From Chryseobacterium sp. (GTDB taxonomy: Bacteria > Bacteroidota > Bacteroidia > Flavobacteriales > Weeksellaceae): DNA of 64,000 nucleotides. Below are positions 17,575 to 26,947 of this stretch, in pieces (position 1 is the first letter of the stretch; each line of letters starts with the position of its first letter). Below the pieces are notes generated by a model. That model ran no database searches, was not told the DNA's origin, and saw nothing but the letters and a program-made list of their open reading frames with translations. The translations under genes and the position numbers were made by a program. The stretch covers positions 62,001 to 126,000 of the forward strand of contig NZ_JAFAJM010000007.1 in NCBI RefSeq assembly GCF_019236175.1, in the 5' to 3' direction.

Positions 17575-18402
17575 TTAAAAGGACAAGTCTGTAATTACCG
17601 GAAAATGATCGGAAGGATACAGAAGATTTTCTCTTCTGTCATTGATATGTCTGTGAGATTTTATCTTAAATCCGTTAGTAAAGATATAGTCTATTCTCTC
17701 CTTTGGAATTTCATTACCATTAAATCCGGTAAAAGTTCCCGTGGGACCATAATGTTTGGTGTCCGAATGATAAAAAGTATCTTTCATATGCTGAGAAAGA
17801 ATTTGAATCGGTTCGGAATCCTCTGTAAGGTTGAAGTCTCCACTTAGTGTTACCGGAAGATTCTTAGGATTAAGCTCTTTAATTTTTTTCAGAATAAGTT
17901 CCGATGACTTCACTCTTGCTACATTTCCGATATGATCAAAATGAAGGTTCATCGCCAGAAACTCTTTTTTTGATTTTTTATCTTTAAATACAGCATAGGT
18001 ACAGATCCTGTTCAATGCAGCATCCCAGCCTTTTGAAGGTTTTTCCGGTGTTTCAGACAGCCAGAATGTTCCAGCCTTTACAACTTCAAGCCTGTTGGTG
18101 TCATAAAAAATAGCAGAAAACTCTCCTTTTTCCTTACCGTCATCTCTTCCCACTCCGATAGAATTATAATTCTTCAAACTGTTTTTAATATCTTTCATCT
18201 GTTCCGGAAGCGCCTCCTGAACCCCAAAATAATCAGGATGATAGTAGGTCAGCAAATCTGCCACGTCCTGCTTTCTCTGTGGCCAGGAATTTTCCTTATC
18301 CGATTCCACATTAAGGCGGATATTAAAACTCATTACTTTAAGGTCTTGTGAAAATCCCAATACGGAAAGCATCAGGCACACCATTGAAAATCTGAAATTC
18401 AT
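17575..18402 (-). CDS. Secreted endonuclease/exonuclease/phosphatase-family hydrolase
   Basis: A 275-residue protein with a signal peptide (MNFRFSMVCLMLSVLGFSQ) and the EEP fold. Landmarks in order are MSFNIRL, FGVQEALPEQ (metal-binding Glu), NLHFDHIG, LSGDFNLTEDSEP and the terminal YPSDHFPVITDL with the catalytic Asp-His. EEP proteins split phosphodiesters or phosphomonoesters in nucleic acids, inositol phosphates or sphingomyelin; the substrate cannot be told from this sequence. The gene is convergent with the response regulator, with only two bases between the stop codons. Confidence 0.88.
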   Translation of the reverse strand: MNFRFSMVCLMLSVLGFSQDLKVMSFNIRLNVESDKENSWPQRKQDVADLLTYYHPDYFGVQEALPEQMKDIKNSLKNYNSIGVGRDDGKEKGEFSAIFYDTNRLEVVKAGTFWLSETPEKPSKGWDAALNRICTYAVFKDKKSKKEFLAMNLHFDHIGNVARVKSSELILKKIKELNPKNLPVTLSGDFNLTEDSEPIQILSQHMKDTFYHSDTKHYGPTGTFTGFNGNEIPKERIDYIFTNGFKIKSHRHINDRRENLLYPSDHFPVITDLSF

Positions 18403-18424
18403 AGTCTATTTTATCAATCAGAGA

Positions 18425-18432
18425 CAAAAATA
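18425..18432 (-). promoter_or_regulatory. -7 element of the EEP gene, fused to an upstream terminator
   Basis: The minus strand reads TATTTTTG, a full TAnnTTTG match, ending 22 bp before the ATG at 18402. The same T-run is the tail of the hairpin 18432-18458, so terminator and promoter share bases. No -33 TTG is seen; the hairpin occupies that place. Confidence 0.4.
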
Positions 18433-18458
18433 GGACTTCTCCGCGACAGAGAAGTCCT
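18432..18458 (-). terminator. Terminator of the second M1 peptidase gene
   Basis: A perfect 10-bp stem AGGACTTCTC/GAGAAGTCCT with a seven-base loop; on the minus strand it is followed by ATTTTTG. It lies 38 bases after the M1 stop codon. Confidence 0.78.
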
Positions 18459-18496
18459 GTTGATATCATAATAATGTTAAATTATTCTTTCTTCAG

Positions 18497-20431
18497 TTAT
18501 TTCGTCCAGCTATTATTCAGCATATTGACATCAGGGATCATTGAATCCGGATCCAGCTTTACTTCATTGATTTCTTTATTGGAATCTGTTTTAAAGGTCC
18601 ATTCTTTATTTCTTTTCCATACCTCAACAGGGATTTTCACGGTTTTCGTGGTTCCGTCTTTGAATTTTATCTGAACGATTGTAGGCATAGGCAGTTGACC
18701 GATGTTTTCAATAGTAATCTGAGCTCCGTTTTTGAAATCACCGTTGACATATTTTACAGTCTTTACTGCCTGATCGATTTTCCATTTATTCATAAACCAT
18801 CCTCTCCAGAACCAGTTCAGTTCTTCTCCGGAAACATTTTCCATAGTATGGAAGAAATCCCATGGTGTAGGATGTTTGAATGCCCAACGATCAATATATA
18901 TTCTGAATGCCTTATCAAATTTTTCCGGGCCTAAAATAGATTCTCTTAAAATAGACAAACCTGCACCTGGCTTGAAATATGCCAATGCTCCGATACTTGT
19001 CTCCTTCATATTATCCGGGCCTACCATAACAGGTTCAAAATTATCACTTAATAAGAAATTTCCGGCCTGTCCTAAATTTTGTTTCCTATAGTATTCTCCT
19101 TTATTAAAAGCTTCTGTGGATAAGCCATTGATAAAAGTATTAAACCCCTCATCCATCCAGGCAAACAGCCTTTCATTAGATCCTACAATCATAGGAAACC
19201 AGTTATGTCCGAACTCATGATCCGTTACTCCCCAAAGATCTTCTCCTTTAGAGTTCATATGACAAAAGACAATTCCCGGATATTCCATTCCGCCTTCATT
19301 TCCGGCCACATTGGTAGCAGCAGGATACGTATAACCATACCATTTATCCGAGTAATGCTCAATGGCAGCTTTTGTATATTCTGTAGATCTTCCCCACGCC
19401 TGATCTCCGGCACTTTCAACCGGATACGCTGAAATAGCTAACGATTTTTTACCATCTGGCAGATTAATTTTTGCTGCATCCACAATAAATCCTGAAGACG
19501 ATGCCCAGGCAAAATCTCTTGCCTGCAGAATTTTAAACTTCCAGGTTTTTGTTCCGGATGCTTTATTTTTCCCAATTTCGGATTCAGGACGTATCATTAC
19601 TGTTTTATCACTATTTCTGGCCTGATTCCATCTGCTGATCTCTTCTTTAGTGTATACCTCTTTCTCATTGAGCAATTCTCCGGATGCTACTACATAATGG
19701 CTGGAAGGCACTGTAATATTAGCGGTAATATTCCCGTATTCAAGATAAAACTCAGAAGCTCCAAGATAAGGCAAAGTATTCCATCCCATAACGTCATCAT
19801 ACACACACATTCTGGGATACCATTGTGCTATCGTGAAGATTCTACCATTTTTGGTTTCCTGAACCCCCATTCTGTCCGAACCATATTCCGGAGAAACAAA
19901 AGAATAATCAATAGTAATTTTAGCAATCCCTCCTTTTGCTTTTAATTCTTTAGAGAGATCAATCTGCATTCTTGTATCCGTAATAGTATATTTAGCCACT
20001 TTTCCGTCAATTTTCACCGACTTAATGGTATACCCTCCCGAAAACATTTCACCATGCGCTCCGTTTCTGCTTCCCGACAATGGAACAACAGCGTTCCCAC
20101 GGGAATCTTTTGCAAATAAATTCTGATCCAGCTGCAGCCAGAGAAAACCCAGCTTATCCGGACTGTTATTGGTATAAGTAATTTCTGCCGTTCCGGTAAT
20201 TTCCTTTTTATCTTCATTTAAACTGGCATCCAGTTTATAGTCTGCTGAATTCTGCCAGTAAGCATGACCGGGCTGCCCGCTTGCCGAACGCGTTTCCGTA
20301 CCGGTCTGGGGATAAAAAAACGGTTTAAATGCTTCTACATAATCATATTTTGGAGTTTCCTGTGCCTGTACAGTTCCCCAAAAAAGAAATACTGTCACCG
20401 CGGAAACAAGTGTCGGAAGTTTATAATTCAC
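18497..20431 (-). CDS. M1-family zinc metallopeptidase, secreted (second of two)
   Basis: A 644-residue protein with a signal peptide ending near TVQAQ. The M1 domain has the exopeptidase motif GGMEYP, the zinc motif HEFGHNW (His405, Glu406, His409) and the distal ligand Glu428 in [13 protein letters not shown]. It shares domain order and phrases such as YTNNSPDKL with the other M1 protein at 11083-12948, so the two are paralogues. M1 enzymes remove N-terminal residues from peptides; here this would happen in the periplasm or outside the cell. Confidence 0.92.
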   Translation of the reverse strand: MNYKLPTLVSAVTVFLFWGTVQAQETPKYDYVEAFKPFFYPQTGTETRSASGQPGHAYWQNSADYKLDASLNEDKKEITGTAEITYTNNSPDKLGFLWLQLDQNLFAKDSRGNAVVPLSGSRNGAHGEMFSGGYTIKSVKIDGKVAKYTITDTRMQIDLSKELKAKGGIAKITIDYSFVSPEYGSDRMGVQETKNGRIFTIAQWYPRMCVYDDVMGWNTLPYLGASEFYLEYGNITANITVPSSHYVVASGELLNEKEVYTKEEISRWNQARNSDKTVMIRPESEIGKNKASGTKTWKFKILQARDFAWASSSGFIVDAAKINLPDGKKSLAISAYPVESAGDQAWGRSTEYTKAAIEHYSDKWYGYTYPAATNVAGNEGGMEYPGIVFCHMNSKGEDLWGVTDHEFGHNWFPMIVGSNERLFAWMDEGFNTFINGLSTEAFNKGEYYRKQNLGQAGNFLLSDNFEPVMVGPDNMKETSIGALAYFKPGAGLSILRESILGPEKFDKAFRIYIDRWAFKHPTPWDFFHTMENVSGEELNWFWRGWFMNKWKIDQAVKTVKYVNGDFKNGAQITIENIGQLPMPTIVQIKFKDGTTKTVKIPVEVWKRNKEWTFKTDSNKEINEVKLDPDSMIPDVNMLNNSWTK

Positions 20432-20453
20432 ATAACAAAATTTATAGATAGGT

Positions 20454-20496
20454 AAAAAAAACTCCCGGAATTGTTACAGTTCCGGGAGTTTTTTTA
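20454..20496 (-). terminator. Terminator of the SDR gene
   Basis: A 16-bp stem AAAAAAACTCCCGGAA/TTCCGGGAGTTTTTTT with a nine-base loop, with A/T runs on both sides. It lies just past the minus-strand SDR gene and upstream of the M1 gene start. Confidence 0.9.
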
Positions 20497-20507
20497 TATA
20501 ATTTTAA

Positions 20508-21389
20508 TTAATTCGATTTTTTTGCCTTGATCATCGCTTCCAGTGCATCCCACATTTCTCCCGGAATGGCTTCAAGCATATTAAACTCACCTGCTCCCTG
20601 GAGCCATTCTCCACCATCGATAGTCACTACTTCTCCATTCATATATGCAGAATAGTCTGAAACCAGATATGCTGCAAGATTAGCCAGCTCCTGATGTTCT
20701 CCTACTCTTCTCAACGGCACTTTTTTCTTCATATCAAATTTTTCCTGCAGGTCACCAGGTAACAATCTGTCCCAGGCTCCTTTTGTAGGGAAAGGCCCCG
20801 GCGCAATAGCATTAAAGCGGATTCCGTATTTAGCCCATTCTACTGCAAGAGATCTTGTCATTGCCAAAACTCCAGCTTTTGCACACGCTGATGGAACTAC
20901 ATAGGCAGAACCAGTCCATGCATAAGTGGTTACAATATTCAGAACAGTTCCCGGAGTTTTAGCATCAATCCAGTGTTTTCCTATAGAAAGTGTACAGTTT
21001 TTTGTTCCCTTTAAAACAATATCTAAAATAGAATCAAATGCAGAATGAGTCAACTTTTCTGTTGGAGAAATAAAGTTTCCGGCAGCGTTATTAAGAAGGA
21101 TATCAATTTTTCCGAATTCTTTTAAAGCAGCTTCTTTCATCGCTTCCACTTCATCCCAGTTTCTAACGTCACAGGCAACACAAAGCACTTTACCTCCTGT
21201 TTCTTCCTCGAGTTCTTTAGCAGTTCCCTGAAGTTTTTCAAGATTTCTGGAAGTGATGACTACTTGAGCTCCCAGTTCAAGAAAATATTTAGTCATGGCT
21301 TTTCCAAGACCGCTTCCCCCTCCTGTTACAATGGCTACTTTATCTTTCAGTGCACCTTCGCGCAACATTGGCTGTGTATATAAATTCAT
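20508..21389 (-). CDS. Short-chain dehydrogenase, 2,4-dienoyl-CoA reductase-like
   Basis: A 293-residue NAD(P)-binding protein from the ATG at 21389 (MNLYTQPMLREGALKDKVA); an upstream ATG at 21437 adds an unlikely extension. It has the cofactor loop TGGGSGLGKAM and NNAAGNF. In place of the usual YxxxK it has VVPSACAKAG with a Tyr further upstream in TTYAWTG. This arrangement, including PGPFPTKGAWDRL and NGEVVTIDGGEWL, closely follows mammalian 2,4-dienoyl-CoA reductase (DECR1). A role in beta-oxidation of unsaturated fatty acids is therefore likely. No other beta-oxidation gene is adjacent. Confidence 0.85.
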   Translation of the reverse strand: MNLYTQPMLREGALKDKVAIVTGGGSGLGKAMTKYFLELGAQVVITSRNLEKLQGTAKELEEETGGKVLCVACDVRNWDEVEAMKEAALKEFGKIDILLNNAAGNFISPTEKLTHSAFDSILDIVLKGTKNCTLSIGKHWIDAKTPGTVLNIVTTYAWTGSAYVVPSACAKAGVLAMTRSLAVEWAKYGIRFNAIAPGPFPTKGAWDRLLPGDLQEKFDMKKKVPLRRVGEHQELANLAAYLVSDYSAYMNGEVVTIDGGEWLQGAGEFNMLEAIPGEMWDALEAMIKAKKSN

Positions 21390-21514
21390 ATGAAATATTT
21401 TTCTAAAATTAATAAATATTGAACGGATTGTCTTCAAATTAAATTTATAAATAATGCCATAAATAATATTCTTTGTTTTTTATTTAATTTTATCCCTTAA
21501 TAATACATTCATTT

Positions 21515-23812
21515 ATGAGAAATCCGGGAACTGCTATTTTTCTGTTATTAGTATCATTTACTTCATCGCTTTCTGCCCAGAAGTTTGAAAAACTCTATCA
21601 GTATGTAAATCCTTTAATCGGAACTGAAAAAATGGGACATACCTATCCCGGTGCCACTCTTCCTTTCGGAGCGGTGCAGCTAAGTCCTGAAACAGATACG
21701 ATTTCGTATGAACTCAACGGAAAATACAATGGTGAAGTCTATAAATACTGTGCCGGTTACCGGTATGAAGATAAAACAATAACAGGATTCAGTTCCACTC
21801 ATTTCAGCGGAACAGGTCATTCTGATTTGGGTGATTTCCTCATCATGCCTACTACCGGGAAGCTCCAATTGAACCCTGGAACAGCATCTCATCCTGAAAA
21901 GGGATACAGAAGCCGGTTTTCCCATCAGAATGAAAAGGCGGAAGCCGGATATTATCAGGTAAAACTTGATGACTATAATATTCTTGCAGAATTAACAGCC
22001 ACCACAAGAGTGGGCGTTCACCGCTATACATTTCCAAAATCTGACCAAGCACATATTATTCTGGATCTGATGGCAGGAATTTATAATTATGAGGGTAAGA
22101 ATGTATGGACTTACGCCCGGGCAGAAAATGGAAATACCATTACCGGGTATCGCCAGACCAACGGATGGGCAAGAACCCGAACGGTTTACTTTGCCTTAAA
22201 GTTTTCAAAATCTTTTAAATCTTATGGCCAGAAAAATTATGACGGAACACAGGTGTATAAAGGGTTTTGGAGAAAATTCAACCAGAATGAAAACTTCCCG
22301 GAGATCGCCGGAAAAAATCTGAAGATGTATTTTGATTTCGATACCAATGAAAATGAGCCCATTGAAGTTAAACTTGCTATTTCCCCTGTAAGCCAGGCTA
22401 ATGCATTGGAGAACCTGGAAAAGGAAACCGGAAACTTAAACTTTGATCAGGTGAGAAATTTAGCCCGTGAAAACTGGAATAAGGAATTAAACAAGATTAT
22501 TATCCAGGGATCTGAAACTGAAAAAACTAATTTCTATACTGCCATGTACCATACCTTCATCAATCCGACTACCTATATGGATACTAATGGAGAGTACAAA
22601 GGCCTGGATCAGAATACCCATAAAGCGGAAGGCTTTACCAATTATACTACATTTTCTTTATGGGATACGTACAGGGCACTGCATCCGTTTTTCAATATCA
22701 TCCAGCCTAAACGGAATCGTGATATGGTACAATCAATGATGGCCCATTATGATCAGTTTTCCATGAAAATGCTTCCGATCTGGTCACATTATGCCAATGA
22801 CAACTGGTGTATGAGCGGATATCATAGTGTAAGTGTAGTTGCAGATGCTGTCATTAAAGGAAATTATGACGGTGATCCCAAAGAAGCATTAAAGGCCTGC
22901 ATAGCAACGGCTAACAAAAGAAACTATGAGGGTATCGGACAATATATTGATCTGGGGTATATTCCTGCGGAGAAAAACGGAACTTCGGTTTCCAATACCT
23001 TAGAATATGCTTATGATGACTGGGCCATTGCACAGCTTGCCAAACATGTAGGGGACACGGAAATTTACAATCAATTTATGAAGCGTTCTGAAAACTGGAA
23101 AAATAATTTTGATCCTAGCATTGGATTTATGAGACCCCGGATGGCAGATGGAAGTTTCAAAAAAGACTTTGATGTATTAAGCACTCACGGACAGGGTTTC
23201 ATAGAAGGGAATTCCTGGAATTACAGTTTCTTTGTTCCTCAAAATCCAAATGAGCTGATCAAAGCAATGGGTGGCCAGAAAAAATTTGCTTCAAAGCTGG
23301 ATGAATTATTTACGATGCATTTACCTGATGAATTTTTCGCAGATACAGAAGATATTACAAGAGAAGGAATCATCGGCGGATATGTTCATGGGAATGAGCC
23401 TGCTCATCATGTAGCCTATCTGTACAACTGGGCCGGCCAACCCTGGAAAACACAGGCACAGATACGACATATTTTAGAAATGCAGTATAAAGCCACTCCT
23501 GACGGATTGGGTGGCAATGACGATACGGGGCAAATGAGCGCCTGGTATATCCTGAGCTCACTGGGATTTTATCCTGTAGCTCCCGGATCGGAAGACTATG
23601 CTATCGGAAGCCCGGCCGTTGATCATGCTGTTTTGAATCTGGAAAACGGAAAAACCTTTGAAATTGAAGCCATAAATCAGAGCCCGAAAAATGTATATGT
23701 TCAGAAAATCCTTTTAAACGGAAAAGAAATTAAAAACTTTACGCTAAAACATAGTGAAATAATGAATGGTGGAAAACTTACCTTTTATATGGGAAATAAA
23801 GCAAAAAGATAA
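21515..23812 (+). CDS. Glycoside hydrolase family 92 alpha-mannosidase
   Basis: A 765-residue secreted exo-alpha-mannosidase of the calcium-dependent, inverting GH92 family, which Bacteroidota use to trim mannan and N-glycans. It has a signal peptide ending near SLSAQ. The N-terminal beta-sandwich begins with YVNPLIGTEKMGHTYPGA, a family hallmark. The catalytic (alpha/alpha)6 domain contains FSLWDTYRALHPF, GNEPAHHVAYLYNWAG and GGNDDTGQMSAWYILSS. It is not in a polysaccharide utilisation locus: no SusCD pair is adjacent. It is divergent from the SDR gene and closed by a strong terminator. Confidence 0.95.
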   Translation: MRNPGTAIFLLLVSFTSSLSAQKFEKLYQYVNPLIGTEKMGHTYPGATLPFGAVQLSPETDTISYELNGKYNGEVYKYCAGYRYEDKTITGFSSTHFSGTGHSDLGDFLIMPTTGKLQLNPGTASHPEKGYRSRFSHQNEKAEAGYYQVKLDDYNILAELTATTRVGVHRYTFPKSDQAHIILDLMAGIYNYEGKNVWTYARAENGNTITGYRQTNGWARTRTVYFALKFSKSFKSYGQKNYDGTQVYKGFWRKFNQNENFPEIAGKNLKMYFDFDTNENEPIEVKLAISPVSQANALENLEKETGNLNFDQVRNLARENWNKELNKIIIQGSETEKTNFYTAMYHTFINPTTYMDTNGEYKGLDQNTHKAEGFTNYTTFSLWDTYRALHPFFNIIQPKRNRDMVQSMMAHYDQFSMKMLPIWSHYANDNWCMSGYHSVSVVADAVIKGNYDGDPKEALKACIATANKRNYEGIGQYIDLGYIPAEKNGTSVSNTLEYAYDDWAIAQLAKHVGDTEIYNQFMKRSENWKNNFDPSIGFMRPRMADGSFKKDFDVLSTHGQGFIEGNSWNYSFFVPQNPNELIKAMGGQKKFASKLDELFTMHLPDEFFADTEDITREGIIGGYVHGNEPAHHVAYLYNWAGQPWKTQAQIRHILEMQYKATPDGLGGNDDTGQMSAWYILSSLGFYPVAPGSEDYAIGSPAVDHAVLNLENGKTFEIEAINQSPKNVYVQKILLNGKEIKNFTLKHSEIMNGGKLTFYMGNKAKR

Positions 23813-23852
23813 AAATTACAAAAGCGGGCTTTAGCCCGCTTTTGTAATTTTT
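23811..23852. terminator. Bidirectional terminator between GH92 and dihydroorotase
   Basis: An 18-bp perfect stem around AAAAGCGGGC/GCCCGCTTTT with a TTTA loop and A/T runs on both sides. It starts inside the GH92 stop codon and can also end the convergent pyrC transcript. Confidence 0.93.
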
Positions 23853-23893
23853 ATCCCATGCTCTGCATTATTACATTTCTGTCTTTCGGTTGA

Positions 23894-25231
23894 TCAGTCC
23901 TGAACTTCAAAAAGCAAACGCTCCCCGAATTTTCCTTCTGCAATTTTCCCGTTATCATAAACTAGATGTCCGTTGACAAAAGTATGGGTAACTTTGGAGT
24001 GGAAATTCATTCCTTCCAATGGGCTCCATCCGCATTTGTATAAAAGGTTCTCTTTAGCAACCGTCCAGTCTGCATTAAGATCTACCAATACCAAATCTGC
24101 CTTGTACCCCTCTCTTACAAATCCTCTTTTCTCAACTCTGAAAAGAATAGCCGGATTATGACACATCTTTTCAACAATTCTTTCAAGAGAGATCTTTCCA
24201 TTTCTGTAGTTTTCAAGCATTACGACCAGTGAATGCTGTACCAAAGGAGCTCCTGAAGGGCATTTTGTATATACATTCTGTTTTTCTTCTGCTGTATGCG
24301 GTGCATGGTCAGTGGCAATAACGTCAATCCGGTCATCCAGTAATGCTTCCCAAAGAGCGTCTTTATCTTTTTGTGTTTTTACCGCAGGATTCCATTTGAT
24401 CAATCCGCCTTTTGTTTCATAATCCTCATTGGTAAATGTCAGATGATGAACACATACTTCTGCCGTAATCTTTTTATCTTGTAAGGGAATATCATTTCTG
24501 AAAAGCTCCATTTCTTTAGCGGTGGAAAGATGGAATACATGAAGTCTTGCTCCTGTTTTCTGTGCCAGTTCTATAGCCTTTGAGGAAGATTTATAGCAGG
24601 CCTCTTCACTTCTGATCAGATGATGAAATTTTACAGGAATATCTTCTCCGTATTCATCCATATATTTCTGGGTATTAGCTCTGATCGTTGCTTCATCTTC
24701 ACAGTGGACGGCGATAAGCATTTTGGTATTGCTGAAAATATTCTCCAGAGTTTCCGGATTATCTACCAGCATATTTCCTGTCGATGATCCTAAGAACAAC
24801 TTAATTCCCGGAACATTTCTCGGATTGGTCTTTAATACTTCTTCAAGGTTATCATTCGTTCCCCCCATCATAAAACCATAGTTCGCGTAGGCCTTCTGAG
24901 CACCAATTTCATATTTATCAGCCAGTAATTCCTGGGTAACCGCGTTGGGAACGGTATTGGGCTGATCGATAAAACTGGTGGTCCCACCGGCTATAGCAGC
25001 ACGGGATTCACTTTCAATATCTCCTTTATGGGTAAGGCCCGGTTCACGGAAATGTACCTGATCATCAATGACTCCTGGTAAAAGATATTTTCCTTCACCA
25101 TCGATAATCTGGTCTGCCTCATCAGAAATAGGAGCATCTATTTTAGCAATTACATCATTTTCAATTAAAATATCGCGTTCAAGAATTTGTCCTTCATTTA
25201 CGATTTTTACATTTTTGATTAGGGTCTTCAT
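23894..25231 (-). CDS. pyrC: Dihydroorotase, type I, with Gln in place of the first metal-binding His
   Basis: A 445-residue amidohydrolase that closes carbamoyl-aspartate to dihydroorotate in pyrimidine synthesis. The metal-site motifs are GVIDDQVHFREPGLTHKGD, GIKLFLGSSTG (bridging carboxy-Lys), AVHCEDE, HVFHLST and IATDHAPH. The usual HxH of type I enzymes reads QVH (Gln58, His60), so one zinc ligand appears to be replaced. From memory this Gln form occurs in other Bacteroidota PyrC proteins, so it is probably a lineage trait and not a decay. Hydantoinase-like function is the alternative, but the overall pattern fits dihydroorotase. Confidence 0.9.
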   Translation of the reverse strand: MKTLIKNVKIVNEGQILERDILIENDVIAKIDAPISDEADQIIDGEGKYLLPGVIDDQVHFREPGLTHKGDIESESRAAIAGGTTSFIDQPNTVPNAVTQELLADKYEIGAQKAYANYGFMMGGTNDNLEEVLKTNPRNVPGIKLFLGSSTGNMLVDNPETLENIFSNTKMLIAVHCEDEATIRANTQKYMDEYGEDIPVKFHHLIRSEEACYKSSSKAIELAQKTGARLHVFHLSTAKEMELFRNDIPLQDKKITAEVCVHHLTFTNEDYETKGGLIKWNPAVKTQKDKDALWEALLDDRIDVIATDHAPHTAEEKQNVYTKCPSGAPLVQHSLVVMLENYRNGKISLERIVEKMCHNPAILFRVEKRGFVREGYKADLVLVDLNADWTVAKENLLYKCGWSPLEGMNFHSKVTHTFVNGHLVYDNGKIAEGKFGERLLFEVQD

Positions 25232-25370
25232 TTTTACTTTTTAGAGATTAGATTTGAGAAATAAGAAGTTGTATATAGAATACCATACTCTTATCAATCA
25301 AGTATAACCACAAAATTAAGATTTTATGTTTTAATTCACTCTAAAATCACCAAACGAATACTTAAAGTTT

Positions 25371-25378
25371 TACATTTG
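25371..25378 (+). promoter_or_regulatory. Bacteroidota -7 element before the flippase gene
   Basis: TACATTTG matches TAnnTTTG fully and ends 15 bp before the TTG start at 25394. No -33 TTG is found at the expected distance. Confidence 0.45.
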
Positions 25379-25393
25379 TAAAAAATTTCGACT

Positions 25394-26821
25394 TTGTACA
25401 AGAAACTATTAGGACAAACCATCATCTACGGAGCAGGAGCCATAGCACCAAGAATTATTTTATTCATCCTTAATCCACTGTTGATCTATAAAATCCCGAA
25501 TGAAGGTTTTGCTATTTTCACACAGCTTTATGCATTGATTTCATTTGTCAACATTATCCTTTCTTTTGGTTTTGAAACAGCATATTTCAGGTTTTCTGCA
25601 GAAGAAGGAAATGAGAAAAGAACCTTTAATACTTCATTCTGGTTCTTATTTTCCACATCAGCTGTTTTCCTTGCATTGGGTTATTTATTTAACCAGCCTA
25701 TTGCCGATTATCTGGGATATCATGACAATCCTGAATACATCAGATGGTTTGCTTTAATTGCCTTTTTTGACAACTTACTGGTAATCCCTTTCGCGTGGCT
25801 GCGTTTCCATAATAAACCTATAAAATATTCCGCAGTAAGAGTTCTCCAGTCTATATTTCAGGCTGTATTTACGGCGGCATTATTTTTTTGGATCCCGCAA
25901 AATATATCCGGAAGTTTTGGATTACACCAAAATGTGGATTATCCGTTCTTCAGCAATCTGGCAGGAAGTGCGTTAGGTTTTTTATTACTGTTTCCTATTA
26001 TATTAAAAGTAAGATTTCAGTTCGTGGTATCTCTGTTTAGTCGTATGATTCGCTATTCATTCCCATTGATGCTCGCCGGTCTTGCTTTTATGGTGAATGA
26101 AAATTTCGATAAATCAATCCAAAAAATTTATATTTCAGATGAAGAAGCAGGGGCATATGGAGGCTGTTATAAGCTCGCTGTACTGATGACATTATTCGTC
26201 ACAGCTTACAGAATGGGTATAGAGCCGTTCTTTTTTAAACAGATGGATAAAGGTGGCGCGAAGAAGACCTATGCTAAAGTAGCAGAATATTTTGCTTTCT
26301 TTGCCTGTGTCGTTGCTTTGGGAATTATTGCCAATATTTCATGGTTGAAGGCTATTTTCATCCCCAACAAATCCTATTGGATCGCTATTGATATCATCCC
26401 TATTATCGTTATTGCCAATCTTTGTTTCGGAATATATTATAACTTTTCCACCTGGTATAAAGTAACAGACAGAACCAGCGTCGGGACTTTCATTTCATGG
26501 CTTGGAGCAGGAATCAATATTGCCTTCAACCTTTTAGCTCTAAAATATTACCAGAGTATGATCGGTTCTGCATGGGCTACTTTCGGAGCTTATCTTATTA
26601 TGATGATTCTATCTTACCTTCTGGGACAGAAATATTATCCTATTCCTTACCGAATGAAAAAAATGTCTTTCTTTCTGGTATTGCTGGGGGTATTCAGTCT
26701 GATCATTGTCAAATATTTCAATTATAATATTTTGATGAGTAACGCCTTATTTCTCATCTTTACAGGAATTTTGATGTATTCTGAGAAAGATATGATCCTG
26801 TCACGGGTCAGGAAAAATTAA
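25394..26821 (+). CDS. Polysaccharide/oligosaccharide flippase (MATE-like, PST family)
   Basis: A 475-residue membrane protein with about 12-14 helices, beginning MYKKLLGQTIIYGAGAIAPR, which is typical of lipid-linked oligosaccharide exporters of the MVF/PST type (Wzx-like). These move undecaprenyl-linked glycans across the inner membrane. The start codon is TTG, just downstream of a promoter core; no ATG with a suitable N-terminus exists nearby. The next gene codes for a nucleotide-sugar pyrophosphorylase, consistent with a surface-glycan role. The exact glycan is not evident. Confidence 0.88.
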   Translation: MYKKLLGQTIIYGAGAIAPRIILFILNPLLIYKIPNEGFAIFTQLYALISFVNIILSFGFETAYFRFSAEEGNEKRTFNTSFWFLFSTSAVFLALGYLFNQPIADYLGYHDNPEYIRWFALIAFFDNLLVIPFAWLRFHNKPIKYSAVRVLQSIFQAVFTAALFFWIPQNISGSFGLHQNVDYPFFSNLAGSALGFLLLFPIILKVRFQFVVSLFSRMIRYSFPLMLAGLAFMVNENFDKSIQKIYISDEEAGAYGGCYKLAVLMTLFVTAYRMGIEPFFFKQMDKGGAKKTYAKVAEYFAFFACVVALGIIANISWLKAIFIPNKSYWIAIDIIPIIVIANLCFGIYYNFSTWYKVTDRTSVGTFISWLGAGINIAFNLLALKYYQSMIGSAWATFGAYLIMMILSYLLGQKYYPIPYRMKKMSFFLVLLGVFSLIIVKYFNYNILMSNALFLIFTGILMYSEKDMILSRVRKN

Positions 26822-26947
26822 ATTTGGTCTTTAATTTGATACTAAACAAATCTGTTAGAGATATAAACAAAAACTAAAGAGATAGCATTACCCTTAGGGA
26901 TATCTTAAACATTAAAACTAACTAACAAAACATCTTTTATATAATTT

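Noticed and set aside
26819..26826. TAAATTTG matching the -7 consensus at the end of the flippase gene
   Set aside because: It lacks a -33 element and would give a leader of about 115 bases for the nucleotidyltransferase gene; too weak to annotate.
26919..26934. AACTAACTAACAAAAC resembling one arm of the paaK palindrome
   Set aside because: The second arm is missing and the downstream gene has no link to phenylacetate; taken as chance similarity in AT-rich DNA.
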